Part shown: positions 40,389-50,349 of the stretch, piece after piece
Layout of the letters: each line of letters begins with the position of its first letter
Numbering within the stretch: the first letter of the stretch is position 1
Assembly: GCA_007858575.1 (NCBI GenBank)
Contig: CP042279.1
Span: 3,596,001 to 3,660,000 of the forward strand
DNA length: 64,000 bases
Reading direction: 5' to 3'
DNA from: Streptomyces sp. WAC08241
GTDB taxonomy: Bacteria > Actinomycetota > Actinomycetes > Streptomycetales > Streptomycetaceae
Position numbers and translations under genes: made by a program
Notes under the pieces: model-generated
Databases searched by the model: none
Told to the model about the DNA's origin: nothing
The model's input: only the letters and a program-made list of their open reading frames with translations

Positions 40389-41318
40389 ATGCTCGACAAG
40401 GTGATAGACCGGCTGCACGATCCAGCGGTCTACGCGCTGCCCGCGATGGCGCTGCTCATCGTGATCGAGATGCTCGCCCTCAAGTACGGCGACGACCAGG
40501 ACGGGCGGCCCGGCTACGACCTGAGGGACCACCGGGCGAGCATCCTCACGGGTATCGGCGCCCTCGTGTCCTCCACGACGCTGCGGACCGTCGCCCTGGC
40601 CCTGTACCTGCTCGTCTACGAGTACGTGGCCCCTGGCACCTGTCCGCCCGCTCGTGGGTGACCTGGGTCGTCCTCTTCATCGGGGTCGAGTTCCTGCTGT
40701 ACTGGTACCACCGGGCCGCCCACGGGGTCCGGCTGATCTGGGCCGGGCACCAGGTCCACCACTCCAGCCAGTACTTCAACCTGTCGACGGCACTGCGCCG
40801 CAAGTGGGCCCAGTGGTTCGAGAAGATGATCTGGCTCCCGCTGCCCCTGCTAGGTATCCACCCGGCGCTGGTCTTCACCATGCACTCGGTGCACCTCGTG
40901 TACGGCCTGTTCGCGCACACCGAGAAGATCGGGAAGCTGCCGCGCTGGATCGAGTACGTCTTCGTGACCCCTCGCACCACCGGGTCCACCACGGCAATGA
41001 CCCGGAGTACCTGGACAAGAACTTCGGCAGCATCCTGATCCTGTGGGACCGCGTCTTCGGCACCTTCCAGCCCGAGGTCCAGCGCCCCACCTACGGCCTG
41101 ACCAAGCAGCTGGAGACCTTCTCCATCTGGAAGATCCAGGTGCACGAGTTCGGCAACATGATCCGTGACGTGCGCACGGCCCGCACCCTGCGGCACAAGC
41201 TCGGCCACGTCTTCGGCCCGCCCGGCTGGAAGCCCTCCGAGGACACCACCGGCCACGCCGCGGGCGGCCAGGCCCCCGCGAAGACCCCGTCGCAGCGGCG
41301 GACGGGCTGCCGGCGTGA
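40389..41318 (+). CDS. Fatty-acid hydroxylase / sterol desaturase superfamily protein (frame breaks)
   Basis: Di-iron membrane oxygenase. The N-terminus has two hydrophobic helices (VYALPAMALLIVIEML; TLRTVALALYLLVYEYV). His boxes that bind iron are YWYHRAAHG, AGHQVHHSSQYFN and, after a shift near 40970, SHHRVHHGNDPEYL. The frame also changes near 40645 and near the end, where AADGLPA gives a stop at 41316-41318 overlapping the next GTG. The ATG at 40389 follows AAGGAG. It could hydroxylate or desaturate the acyl chain made by the neighbouring PKS genes, which is inference. Confidence 0.85.
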
Positions 41319-42912
41319 GCGGCACCGACCGGGCGCCCGCGACCGACGGGCAGGCGCCGCCGTCCCCCGGCGGCGCGGCGTGCGGGCCACCCCTGGCTCA
41401 CGCTGGTGACCCTGTCGGTCGGCGCGATGATGGTCTCGCTCGACGGGACCATCGTCACCGTCGCCCAGCCGGCCATGTAGGCCGACCTGGACGCCGACCT
41501 GGCCGGCATCCAGTGGGTCACCAACGGCTACCTGCTGGCTGTGGCGGCGCTGCTGATCACCGCGGGCAAGCTGGGCGACCGCTACGGCCACCGCCGGATG
41601 TTCTCATCGGCGCCGCCGGGTTCACCACCACCTCGGTGGCGATCGGCGCCAGCGGCCACCTCGGGTGGGTGATCGCCCTGCGCGTTCTCCAGGGCGTGTT
41701 CGGCGCGCTGATGCAGCCCGCCACGCTCGGCCTGCTGCGCGCCGCGTTCCCGCCCGACCGGCTCAACATGCCGATCGCCGTGCGCAGCGCCGTCATCGCC
41801 GCGTCCACCGCTGCCGGCCCCGTCGTGGGCGGCCTGTTGGTCGAACATGCCGACTGGAGCTGGGTCTTCTACCTCAACGTGCCGCTCGGTGCGTTGGCCC
41901 TCGCCCTCGGCGTCACCGTGCTGCGCGACGCGCCCCGCCCCGCCGCTCCCGGCCGGTTCGACCTGCCGGGCATGGTCGTGCTCGGCGCCGCCCTGTGTGC
42001 GTTCGTGGGCGGCCTGACCACGGTGGCCGACCAGGGCCGGGCCGATGCCCGCACCCTGCTCCTGCTGGCCTCCGCCGCCGTGCTGACCGCCGTCTTCGTC
42101 TGGTGGGAGCGGCGCGCCCAGGACCCGCTGCTGCCGCTCCGGCTGTTCGCCTCCACCCGGTTCACGGTCGGCGTCCTCGCAATGACCGCGATGGCGTTCG
42201 TGATGTTCGGCGCGCCCTTCGTGCTGATCTTCACCTACAGAACGTGCTGGGTCTGGCGCCCGCCGCCTCCGGCGTCCGGGTCCTCGGCCTGACCCTGCTG
42301 ATGATCGTGGGTGCCCGCCTGCGGCGATCTGGATCAGCCGCTCGGGTCCCCGCGCCCCGGTCACCGTCGGACTGGCCGTCACCGCCGTCGCCATGGCCGC
42401 GCTGTCCCAGTTGGACGCCGGCTCCGGCACCCTGCGGACCACCGCCTGCTTCCTCCTGCTGGGCCTGGGCTTCAGCCCGGTCATGGTCGGGGCCACCAAA
42501 CTGGTCATCGGCAGCGCCCCGGCTGAACTGGCGGGTGTCGCCGGCGGTGTGCAGCAGACCTCCATGCAGGTCGGCGGCAGCCTCGGCACGGCCACCGTCG
42601 GCGCGATCGTCGGCGGGTACGTCGCCTCGGTGCTGCCCGCCCGGCTCGCCGCCGCCGGCATCGATGTCCCCGAGGGCCGCGCCGGCGGCCGCGCTCCGCG
42701 AGGCGGCCGTCGGCCTCACCCCCGACTTGGGTACCGGCACGGCGACCGCCGAGCTGACCCGGATTGGCCAGACGGCGTTCCTGGACGGCATGTGCTACGC
42801 CCTGCTCGCCACCGCGGTGGTCGCTGCCCTGGGCGCCGTAGCCGCGCTGTTCGCCGGCCCCGGCAAGGTGACTGCACCGGCCCGCGCCGCGACCGGGGAA
42901 GCGGACACGTGA
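41315..42912 (+). CDS. MFS exporter, DHA2/EmrB type (frame breaks and an in-frame TAG)
   Basis: Drug:H+ antiporter with about 14 predicted helices. Seen: TLVTLSVGAMMVSLDGTIV, AGKLGDRYGHRRMF (motif A), VLQGVFGALMQPATLGLL and AAGPVVGGLLVEHADWSWVFYLNVP (motif C). Frame changes occur near 41400, 41605, 42240, 42320 and 42690. A TAG at 41478-41480 interrupts PAM-ADLDADLAG; this could be a real nonsense codon or a base error. The start GTG overlaps the hydroxylase stop, and the stop overlaps the PPTase start. It probably exports the lipid or phosphonate product. Confidence 0.82.
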
Positions 42913-43577
42913 TCGAGCGGATCCTTCCGCTGGCCGTGGCCAGCTCGTACGAGTACGCCGACGTCCTCGACGCCGAGCTGTACCCGGAGGAACTCACCGC
43001 CGCCGCCGACCAGAGCGCGCGGCGCCGTGGCGCCTTCACCACCGGTCGGCACTGCGCCCGCCGCGCCCTCAGGAGCCTCGGCGTGGCCGCCGGTCCGGTG
43101 CCCGTCGGCGCGGTCGGCGAGCCGCTGTGGCCCTCGGGCATCGCCGGCGCGATCACCCACTGCGACGGCTACCGGGCGGCGGCCGCCGCCCGGACGGCCG
43201 AGGTGGCCTCGCTCGGCATCGACGCGGAGCCGCACGCGCCCCTGTCCGCCAGTGTCCTCGCCGCCGTCGCGCTCCCGCACGAGCGCGACCAACTGCGCGT
43301 TCTGGCGCGCGCGAGACCCGCGCTGCACTGGGACAAAGTGCTCTTCAGCACCAAGGAATCCGTCTACAAAGCGTGGTTCCCGCTCACCGGCCGCTGGCTG
43401 GACTTCGCCCAGGCCTCGGTGCGGTTCACCCCGGTCAGCGCACCGGACGCCGACACGGGGCACTTCAGCGCCCGGCTGCTGGTGCCCGGGCCGCGGGTCG
43501 GCCACCGGTGCCTCTCGACCCTGGAAGGCCGCTGGCTCGTCGCCGCGGGTCTCGTGCTCACCACCGTGACGGTCTGA
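42909..43577 (+). CDS. EntD-type 4'-phosphopantetheinyl transferase
   Basis: 222 residues. Motifs: ALRSLGVAAGPVPVG, GAITHCDGYRAAA (the GxxxHC signature of EntD-like enzymes), LGIDAEPHAPL (Mg-binding Asp/Glu) and LFSTKESVYKAWFPL (KExxxK). GTG at 42909 overlaps the exporter stop by 4 bp. No frame break is seen. Co-expressed with the hydroxylase and exporter, it most likely activates the ACPs of the local PKS/NRPS system. Confidence 0.92.
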   Translation: MIERILPLAVASSYEYADVLDAELYPEELTAAADQSARRRGAFTTGRHCARRALRSLGVAAGPVPVGAVGEPLWPSGIAGAITHCDGYRAAAAARTAEVASLGIDAEPHAPLSASVLAAVALPHERDQLRVLARARPALHWDKVLFSTKESVYKAWFPLTGRWLDFAQASVRFTPVSAPDADTGHFSARLLVPGPRVGHRCLSTLEGRWLVAAGLVLTTVTV

Positions 43578-43688
43578 CCAGCCGCGGCCTTCTCACCGGC
43601 ATTCGACAAAACCTCAGGTAACTGCACTGTGGGCTGCCCCGAAGACGCTGCGCCCCCGTGTGCGACAGCGGACAACAGGAGAACCGGC

Positions 43689-45282
43689 ATGACCGTAGGG
43701 ACGAACACACACCACAGCGAGGATCGCACCGCCCCGGGGGCTCCGCGACTGCGCGACCTGTTCGCCCGGCCCGGCGCCGTACGCATCGTCGGCGCCCACA
43801 ACCCGCTCGGCGCCCGGCTCGCCGAACGCGTCGGGTTCGACGGCGTGTGGTCCAGCGGACTGGAGGTGTCGACCTCGCAGGGCGTGCCCGACACCGACAT
43901 CCCGACCATGAGCGAACTGCACGCCGTGGCCTCCTCGATAGCCGCCGCCGTCGACATCCCCGTCGTCGCCGACTGCGACGCCGGATATGGCAACGCCCAC
44001 AACGTGATGCACATGATCCGGCGCTACGAGGCCGCAGGGATCGCCGGAGTCTCCATCGAGGACAAGCGCTTCCCCAAGGTCAACAGCTTCCTCCCGGGCC
44101 GCCAGGAACTGGCGCCCGTCGCCGAGTTCTGCGGCAAGCTGCGCGCCGCCAAGGCCGCCCAACGCTCCCCCGACCTCATGGTCATCGCCCGGATCGAGGC
44201 CCTGATCGCGGGCTGGGGCATGGACGAGGCGCTCCGCCGCGGCGAGGCCTACGCCGAGGCCGGCGCGGACGCCGTGCTCATCCACGCCAAGGGCAGCTCC
44301 CCCGAACCGGTCCTGGAGTTCCTCAACCGCTGGCAGCGTCCCACCCCCGTCGTGTGGTGGTGCCCACCACCTACCACACCGTCACCGCCACGGAACTCGC
44401 CGAGGCCGGCGCCAAGATGGTCATCTACGCCAATCATGGGCTGCGGGCCGGCATCACCGCCGTCACCGAGACCTTCTCCGCCATCCTGCGCGAGGACCGC
44501 ACCACCGGCATCGAGGACCGCATCGCCCCCTCGCCACCGTGTTCGACCTCCAGGGCATGCCCCGGCAGAAGCAGCACGAGGCCGCCTACATCACCCCGTA
44601 CGAGACCCGGCCCCGCGCCGCCGTCGTCCCCGGGGGCCGAGCCACTGCCGAGGCTCCCTTCGCCGACTGGCAGTGCGGCGCGCTGCGCCGGGCCGGCATC
44701 GAGTCCGTGGCACTGGCCACCGGCCCAGGCGGAGACACCGGCCCGCTGCCGCAGGACGTCACCGCGCTGGCCGCCGGTTCCGACGCCGCCGGTGCGCTGC
44801 TCGCCCTGCCCGAGACCTGCCCCGGCACCACTGTCGTGCTCTCCGCGGACGCGTACGTCGAGCCCGAGCCCCTGCGCCGGCTGGCCACCTCCGACGCGGA
44901 CATCGCCGTCCTCGTCGACGTCTCCGGGACCGCCGCCGGGCACCGCCCCGACGCGTTGCTGCTCGCCATCAGCTCGGTGGCCGGCGCCAGCCGCCGCCTG
45001 GCCGGTACCAGCGGCGGCGAGGTCCTCGCCGCCGGCACCGGCGACGCCGAGTTCGCGGGCGCCGCCACCTTCTCCGCCGACGGCTTCGCCGCCCTGCGCC
45101 GCGCCGCCGAGAAGCACCTCTCCAACGGCACCGAGGCGTCCCTGGGCACCCTCCTGGCCGACCTGCTGGCCGAGGGGCACCGGATCGGAGCCGTCGAGAT
45201 CGCCTCCGGCTGGCTGGAGCTGCGTACCGAGCAGGACGTGGCCCGCGCCGCCGAACTGCTCGCCGGGGAAGCCACCCAGTGA
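43689..45282 (+). CDS. pepM: Phosphoenolpyruvate mutase with a C-terminal nucleotidyltransferase-like domain (frame breaks)
   Basis: First and committing enzyme of phosphonate biosynthesis, rearranging PEP to phosphonopyruvate (C-P bond formation). The PEP mutase domain (to about residue 300) has GFDGVWSSGLEVS, VVADCDAGYGNAHNV, the diagnostic EDKRFPKVNS (EDKX5S) and VIARIEALIAGWGMDEAL. The frame changes near 44360 and 44530. The remaining 240 residues resemble a MobA/cytidylyltransferase fold (PRAAVVPGGRATAE; VVLSADAYVEPEPL; ASGWLELRTEQDVARA), but the usual GxGTR is degraded. The ATG at 43689 follows AGGAG. The next gene starts inside its stop (GTGA). Confidence 0.93.
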
Positions 45283-46396
45283 GCACCGCCACTGCGCTCG
45301 ACGCGCGCACCCTGGTCGACCTGTTGCGCACCCGTGCCTTCGGCCCCTTCACCGGAGTGCCCTGCTCCTTCCTCGGCCCCGTCATCTCCTGCCTGGAGGC
45401 CGAGTACCCGCGCGAGTACCTGATCGCGGCCAACGAGGGCGAGGCGGTCGCGCTCGCCGCCGGCGCCCACCTCGCAGGCCGCAAGCCCGTGGTCATCCTG
45501 CAGAACTCCGGCCTCGGCAACACCGTCAACCCGCTGACGTCCCTGTGCCACACCCTGCGGCTTCCCGTCCTGCTCTTCGTCACCTGGCGCGGTCGGCCCG
45601 GCCACCCCGACGAGCCCCAGCACGAACTGATGGGCCGGATCACCACCGAGATGCTCACCTCCATGGAAATCGCGCACGAGGTGCTCCCCGAGGACCCGGC
45701 CGGACTCGCCGAGCGCCTCGGAGCGGCCGAGGCGCACATGGCCGCCACCGGGCTGCCGTACGCGTTCGTCGTACCGAAGGGCGCCGTCGCCCCGTACCCG
45801 ACCACACCGCACACCGCCCCTGGCCCGCGCCCGCTGCGCCGCGCCGAGGCCATCGGACACATCGTCGACGCCATGGACCCGCGCAGCCTCGTCGTCGCCA
45901 CGACGGGCAAGACCGCGCGCGAGCTGGAACGCGACTTCGACCGCCCCGAGAACCTCTACGTCGTCGGCTCGATGGGCTGCGCCTCCAGCGTCGCCCTCGG
46001 GTGGCCCTGCATGCCCCCGGGCGCCGCGTCCTGGCCCTCGACGGCGACGGCGCTGCCCTGATGCGACTGGAAGCCATGGCCACCATCGGCCGCCACGCGA
46101 ACACCGACCTGTGCCACGTCCTGCTCGACAACGAGGCCTACGAATCCACCGGAGGCCAGCCCACGGCGTCGGCGGGTGTGGACTTCGGCGCGATCGCCAC
46201 CGCCTGCGGCTACCGCGCCACTGCCGACGTCGCGGACTCCGCCGCTCTGACCGCAGCCGTCCGGCATGCCCAGGACACCGGCGGGGCCCAGCTGATCCGA
46301 GTGCGCATCGCCCCCGGATCCGACCCCGGCCTCGGCCGCCCCGCCCTCCGCCCGCCCGCCTCCGCCGCCCGCTTCAAGGGAGCGATCGCCCCATGA
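45279..46396 (+). CDS. ppd: Phosphonopyruvate decarboxylase (frame break)
   Basis: Thiamine-diphosphate enzyme that pulls the PEP mutase equilibrium by making phosphonoacetaldehyde. Seen: FGPFTGVPCSFLGPVIS, ANEGEAVALAAGAHL (catalytic Glu), LQNSGLGNTVNPLTSL, and the ThDP-binding LDGDGAALMRLEAMATIG plus LDNEAYESTGGQPT. One frame change near 46005. It is coupled to its neighbours on both sides by 4-bp overlaps, so its stoichiometry with PepM is probably fixed. Confidence 0.94.
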
Positions 46397-47521
46397 CCGA
46401 CACCAACCGGCCCCATACGGACCGAGTCGTCTTGATGAACCCTGGCCCGGTGATGACGGACGCGCGCGTGCGCTCCGCGCTCGCCGGACCCGACCTGTGC
46501 CACCGCGAGCCGGAGTTCTCCGACCTCCTCACCCGGGTACGACACAAGACCACCCTGGCCGCGGGCGGCGACACCCGGCACACCTCCGTGATCCTCACCG
46601 GCTCCGGCACGAGCGCCGTGGAGGCCGCGATCAGCTCCGCCGTGCCTGCCGACGGCGGCCTGCTGGTCATCGACAACGGCCACTACGGGGAGCGGTTCCA
46701 GCACATCGCGGACGCCCACGGCATTCGGACCCGCCGACTTGAACTGGGCTGGGGCACCCCCGTCGACCCCTCCGCCGTGGGTGCGGCCCTGGCCGCCGAC
46801 CCGGGCCTGACCCACGTGGGCCTGGTGCACCACGAGACCAGCAGCGGCATGCTCAACGATGTGGCGGCGCTGACCCGGATCGCGCACGAGCACGGCCGCG
46901 AGCTCATCCTGGACGCCGTCAGCAGCATCGGCGCCGAGCGCCTCTCACTGGCGGAGGACGGCGTCGACTGGCTGGCGGGCTCAGCCAACAAGTGCCTCGA
47001 AGGCGCACCCGGGCTCGCCTTCGTCAGCGCGTCCCGGACCGCCTTCGAGAGGCTCGCCGCGGCACCGCGGCGCAGCTTCTACCTCGACCTGCACCGCCAC
47101 TACACCGCCCAAGAGAAGGCAGCGGCGCCTGCCTTCACCCCGGGCATCCCCGCGTACTACGCCTTCGAGGCCGCTCCTTGACCTGGCCCTGACCGAAGGC
47201 CAGGACGCTCGCCACGCCCGCTACAGTGCGCTCGCCCTGCAACTGCGCGCCGGCCTGGCGGACCTCGGTCTGGACCTGCTGCTGCAGCACGCACACCGGG
47301 CCGTCGCTCTGACCGCCGTACGCCTCCCCGAGCACATGTCCTTCGACGAGCTGTACCGAGGACTGCGGGCGGAGGGCTTCGTGATCTACGGCGCCCAAGA
47401 GCAGCTGGCCCCGGGCTGGTTCCGGCTGTCCACCATGGGTCGAATGACCACGCAGGACGTCGACCGCTTCCTCGCAGCACTGTCCGGACTGATGCACGAC
47501 GACCGAATGAGGCACAGGTGA
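46393..47521 (+). CDS. phnW: 2-Aminoethylphosphonate transaminase (frame break)
   Basis: PLP enzyme interconverting phosphonoacetaldehyde and 2-aminoethylphosphonate; beside PepM and Ppd it works in the biosynthetic direction. Seen: VVLMNPGPVMTDARVRSAL, VILTGSGTSAVEAAI, LILDAVSSIGAERL and the PLP lysine in AGSANKCLEGAPGLAFV, then SFYLDLHRHY. One frame change near 47175; the C-terminal domain continues to 47521. ATGA overlap upstream and GTGA overlap downstream. Confidence 0.93.
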
Positions 47522-49746
47522 GCACCTCTCGAGCTGACACGGCGAACCGCCCCGACCCGGCAGAGCAGCCCTACCGGCTGGCCATCGTGGGCGGCGGCCC
47601 CCGAGCGACGTACGTCCTGGAGCGGCTCTCGGCTACGATCGGCCGGCTCGCACGGGACCGTCACCTGGAGGTCCGCGTCTTCGAACGCAGCGGCGAGTTC
47701 GGGGCTGGTCAGGCCCACAGCCCAGCACAGGCGCGCACCAGCTATCTCAACCGGATCGCTCTCCCAGGTCGGCTTCGCCGCCGACGACGCGATGTCCGGG
47801 GCGGGCCTAGTGCGGCCGGCGGCCCAACGGCCCACCTTGTACGAGTGGTGCCGGCAGCGCTTCGAGGAGACCGGCGACCCCGACTTCGACCTGCGCCCGC
47901 AGGATTGGCCCCAGCGCTACGTGCACGGGCTAGCACTGCGCGACATGTTCGACAGCTTCGCGGCCGATCTGCGCCGCCACCCGGGCGTCGCCCTCCACCT
48001 GCACTCTGCGGAGGTCACCGACCTCATCCCGGTGGGCGACCTCTTGGAGGTGACCACGGCCGACGGCGCCTGCCACCTGGCAGACGAGGTGCTGCTGCTC
48101 ACCGGGCACTCCCACCACGACCCCGCGCGATCCCCGGCCGCCCGCCGCCTTGCCGAGGCCGACGCCCGCGGCGGCGCCCGGTACCTCCCGAACGCCTACC
48201 CGATGGAGACCGTACTGGACGGAGCGGGCATCGGCCCGGGATCCGTGGTGGGCTGCGGTGGCATGGGTCTGACCGGCATCGACGTCGTGCTGCACCTGAC
48301 TGAGGGACGGGGCGGCCGATTCGACGACGCGCCGGCAGGCGGCCTGATCTACCGTCCCAGCGGTGCCGAGCCCAAGGCAATCGTGGCCTTCAGCCCGTCG
48401 GGCCTGTTCACCTTCGCCCGGCCCGACAACCACAAACCAAGCGACGGCAGCGGCGACCACCCCGGCACCTTCCTGACCAAGGAGGCGGTCCGGCAGCTCC
48501 GGCGGCATGCCGGCGCCCCGGCCGGGCCCAGCGGTGGCCAGGAGCAGTTGGACTTCGACCGGGACATCCTGCCCCTGGTCATTCTGGAGATGGCCCATCT
48601 CCACTACGTCACGCTGTTCGGGCCCGGTACGGCGCTGCTGCTGACCCAGCGGGTCATGCCTGCCTACCTGGCCTTCCTCTCCGGCGCCGCCACCGGCGGG
48701 ACACCCGGACACCTGACGGCCGCGTTGGACGAGGCGGTGGACGGGATCACCGCCGTTCTGGACTCCGTCCTGCGCGGCAAGGAGGCCGTGTTCACTGCCC
48801 AGCGCGAGGTGTCCTGGCCTGTACGGGACGTCCTGCTGCACTGGACCCGGACCGTGTACGGCAGCACCGCGCAGGCCGAGATGCGTCGACACGTCGACCG
48901 GTCGATGCCGCCGCACCTGGTAACCGACGGTCTCGACTCGCCCTCGGGCCTGGATCCCTCCCTTTATGGCAACCGCTTCGACTGGAAACAGGCGGTACGC
49001 CCCGTGCCGACGGCCGGCGCACCGGGCGAGTGGCAGCGGCGCGTCGCCGCATTCATGGCGCGCGACCAGCTCTGGGCCCGCCAGGGCAACCTGCGCAACC
49101 CGCATAAGGCCGCCGCGGACGGCGTGTGGCGCGATCTGCGCTCTGTCATCTCGTACGCCGTGGACGACGCGGGCCTGACCGCCGCCTCGCAGCGCGATTT
49201 CCTGCGCCGCCACGTGAGCCACCACAACCGGCTCGGCAACGGTGCCGCCCCCGAGGTCATGGCCAAGATCGCGGCCCTGATGGACTGCGGGCTGCTGGAC
49301 GTGGGCGCCGGACCCGACGCGCGGATCCGGCTGGACAGCGAGGAGGCCCGCGCGGTCGTCGAGGGCCCTCGCACCGGGTACGCGCGGCCCATCGACGTCC
49401 TGGTCGAGGCGCGCGTCCACGGCTTCGATCCCCGGCTGGACGCCATGCCTCTGTACCGCAATCTGATGGACCACGGACTGGTGCGCCTGTGGCGCAACGC
49501 CTCCGCCGACGGCGAGGTGTTCGAGCCCGGGGCCTCGACCTGTCGCCGGAGTTCCACCCCGTACGGCGCGATGGGACCGTGGACCCCCGGATCACGGTCC
49601 TCGGGGTGCCGGCCGAGGGGGCTCGCTCGTTCCTGCTGTCCGCGCTACGCCCGCACGTGGACCACTACGTCATGCAGGACACCCTCGTGTGGCTGCGCAG
49701 GTTCTGGGCTACGGTCGGCGACGGGAGCGCGTCCAAGGCACTCTGA
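47518..49746 (+). CDS. Large FAD/NAD(P)-binding protein of the phosphonate operon (frame breaks)
   Basis: About 740 residues. The N-terminus RLAIVGGGPRATYVLERL is a dinucleotide-binding fold of the FAD-NAD(P)-binding (PF13454-like) group, followed by RYVHGLALRDMFDSF, VLLLTGHSHHDP and a second glycine-rich site VVGCGGMGLTGIDVVLHL. The C-terminal half has no recognised domain. The frame changes near 47760 and 49525. It is the last gene of the coupled pepM-ppd-phnW operon, ended by a long hairpin. Some relatives occur in natural-product clusters, but the reaction is unknown; oxidation of the aminoethylphosphonate or a derivative is conjecture. Confidence 0.8.
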
Positions 49747-49771
49747 CACCGCGGCGGCACTGCCGCCCATA

Positions 49772-49817
49772 TGAGACGGGCGCGCCCGTGGCAGAGGCCA
49801 CGGGCGCGCCCGTCTCA
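49772..49817. terminator. Long bidirectional terminator
   Basis: A perfect 21-bp inverted repeat, 49772-49792 and 49797-49817, with an AGAG loop, lying 25 bp after the FAD-protein stop and 28 bp after the convergent panD stop. It separates the phosphonate operon from the NRPS/carbamoyltransferase operon. Confidence 0.9.
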
Positions 49818-49845
49818 CTTATCCCCTGAGTGTCCGGTGAGCCTC

Positions 49846-50265
49846 TCAGGCCCCAACCGCCTGCGGGCTTCGTTCCTGGTCCGAGCCGGGCACCGGCTCG
49901 GACGGGTCCGCGCCCAGGGCGACGATGCGGTTGTCGCCGTCCACGTGGACGACCTTCGGCTCCAACGTCCGCGCCTCGTCGTCGGCGACCTGGGCGTAGC
50001 TGATGAGGATCACCAGGTCACCAGGGTGGACCAGATGGGCAGCGGCTCCGTTGATCCCGATCACTCCGGACCCGCGCTCGCCCTCGATGACGTACGTCTC
50101 CAGGCGGGCGCCGTTGGTGATGTCGACGATGTGGACCAGCTCGCCCGGCAACAGGTCGGCCGCTTCGAGAAGGTCCACGTCGATGGTCACCGATCCCACG
50201 TAGTGAAGGTCGGCCTGGGTCACGGTGGCACGGTGGATCTTGGACTTGAACATGGTGCGCATCAT
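49846..50265 (-). CDS. panD: Aspartate 1-decarboxylase
   Basis: Pyruvoyl-dependent enzyme making beta-alanine from aspartate. Seen: [20 protein letters not shown] with the self-cleavage Gly-Ser (YVGSVTID) that yields the pyruvoyl group, then [16 protein letters not shown] and [15 protein letters not shown]. 139 residues, usual length for Streptomyces. ATG at 50265 or 50262. It is the final gene of the minus-strand operon. Being inside a biosynthetic cluster, it may be a dedicated beta-alanine source rather than the pantothenate gene, which is inferred from position. Confidence 0.94.
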   Translation of the reverse strand: MMRTMFKSKIHRATVTQADLHYVGSVTIDVDLLEAADLLPGELVHIVDITNGARLETYVIEGERGSGVIGINGAAAHLVHPGDLVILISYAQVADDEARTLEPKVVHVDGDNRIVALGADPSEPVPGSDQERSPQAVGA

Positions 50266-50349
50266 CGGGGACTCCTGGAATTCTTCAGCCCCTGCCCTGA
50301 ATTCGGGCAGGTCAAGGGCGATCTACTTACCTTGCAGCGAACGATGAGC

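Noticed and set aside
43605..43625. AACCTCAGGTAAC before pepM as a second SARP site
   Set aside because: Only one half resembles the complement of TTGAGGTT and there is no 11-bp partner.
43658..46396. A 912-codon plus-strand frame overlapping the phosphonate genes
   Set aside because: Arg/Pro-rich shadow over most of its length; only its end (after the shift near 46005) is the true decarboxylase frame.
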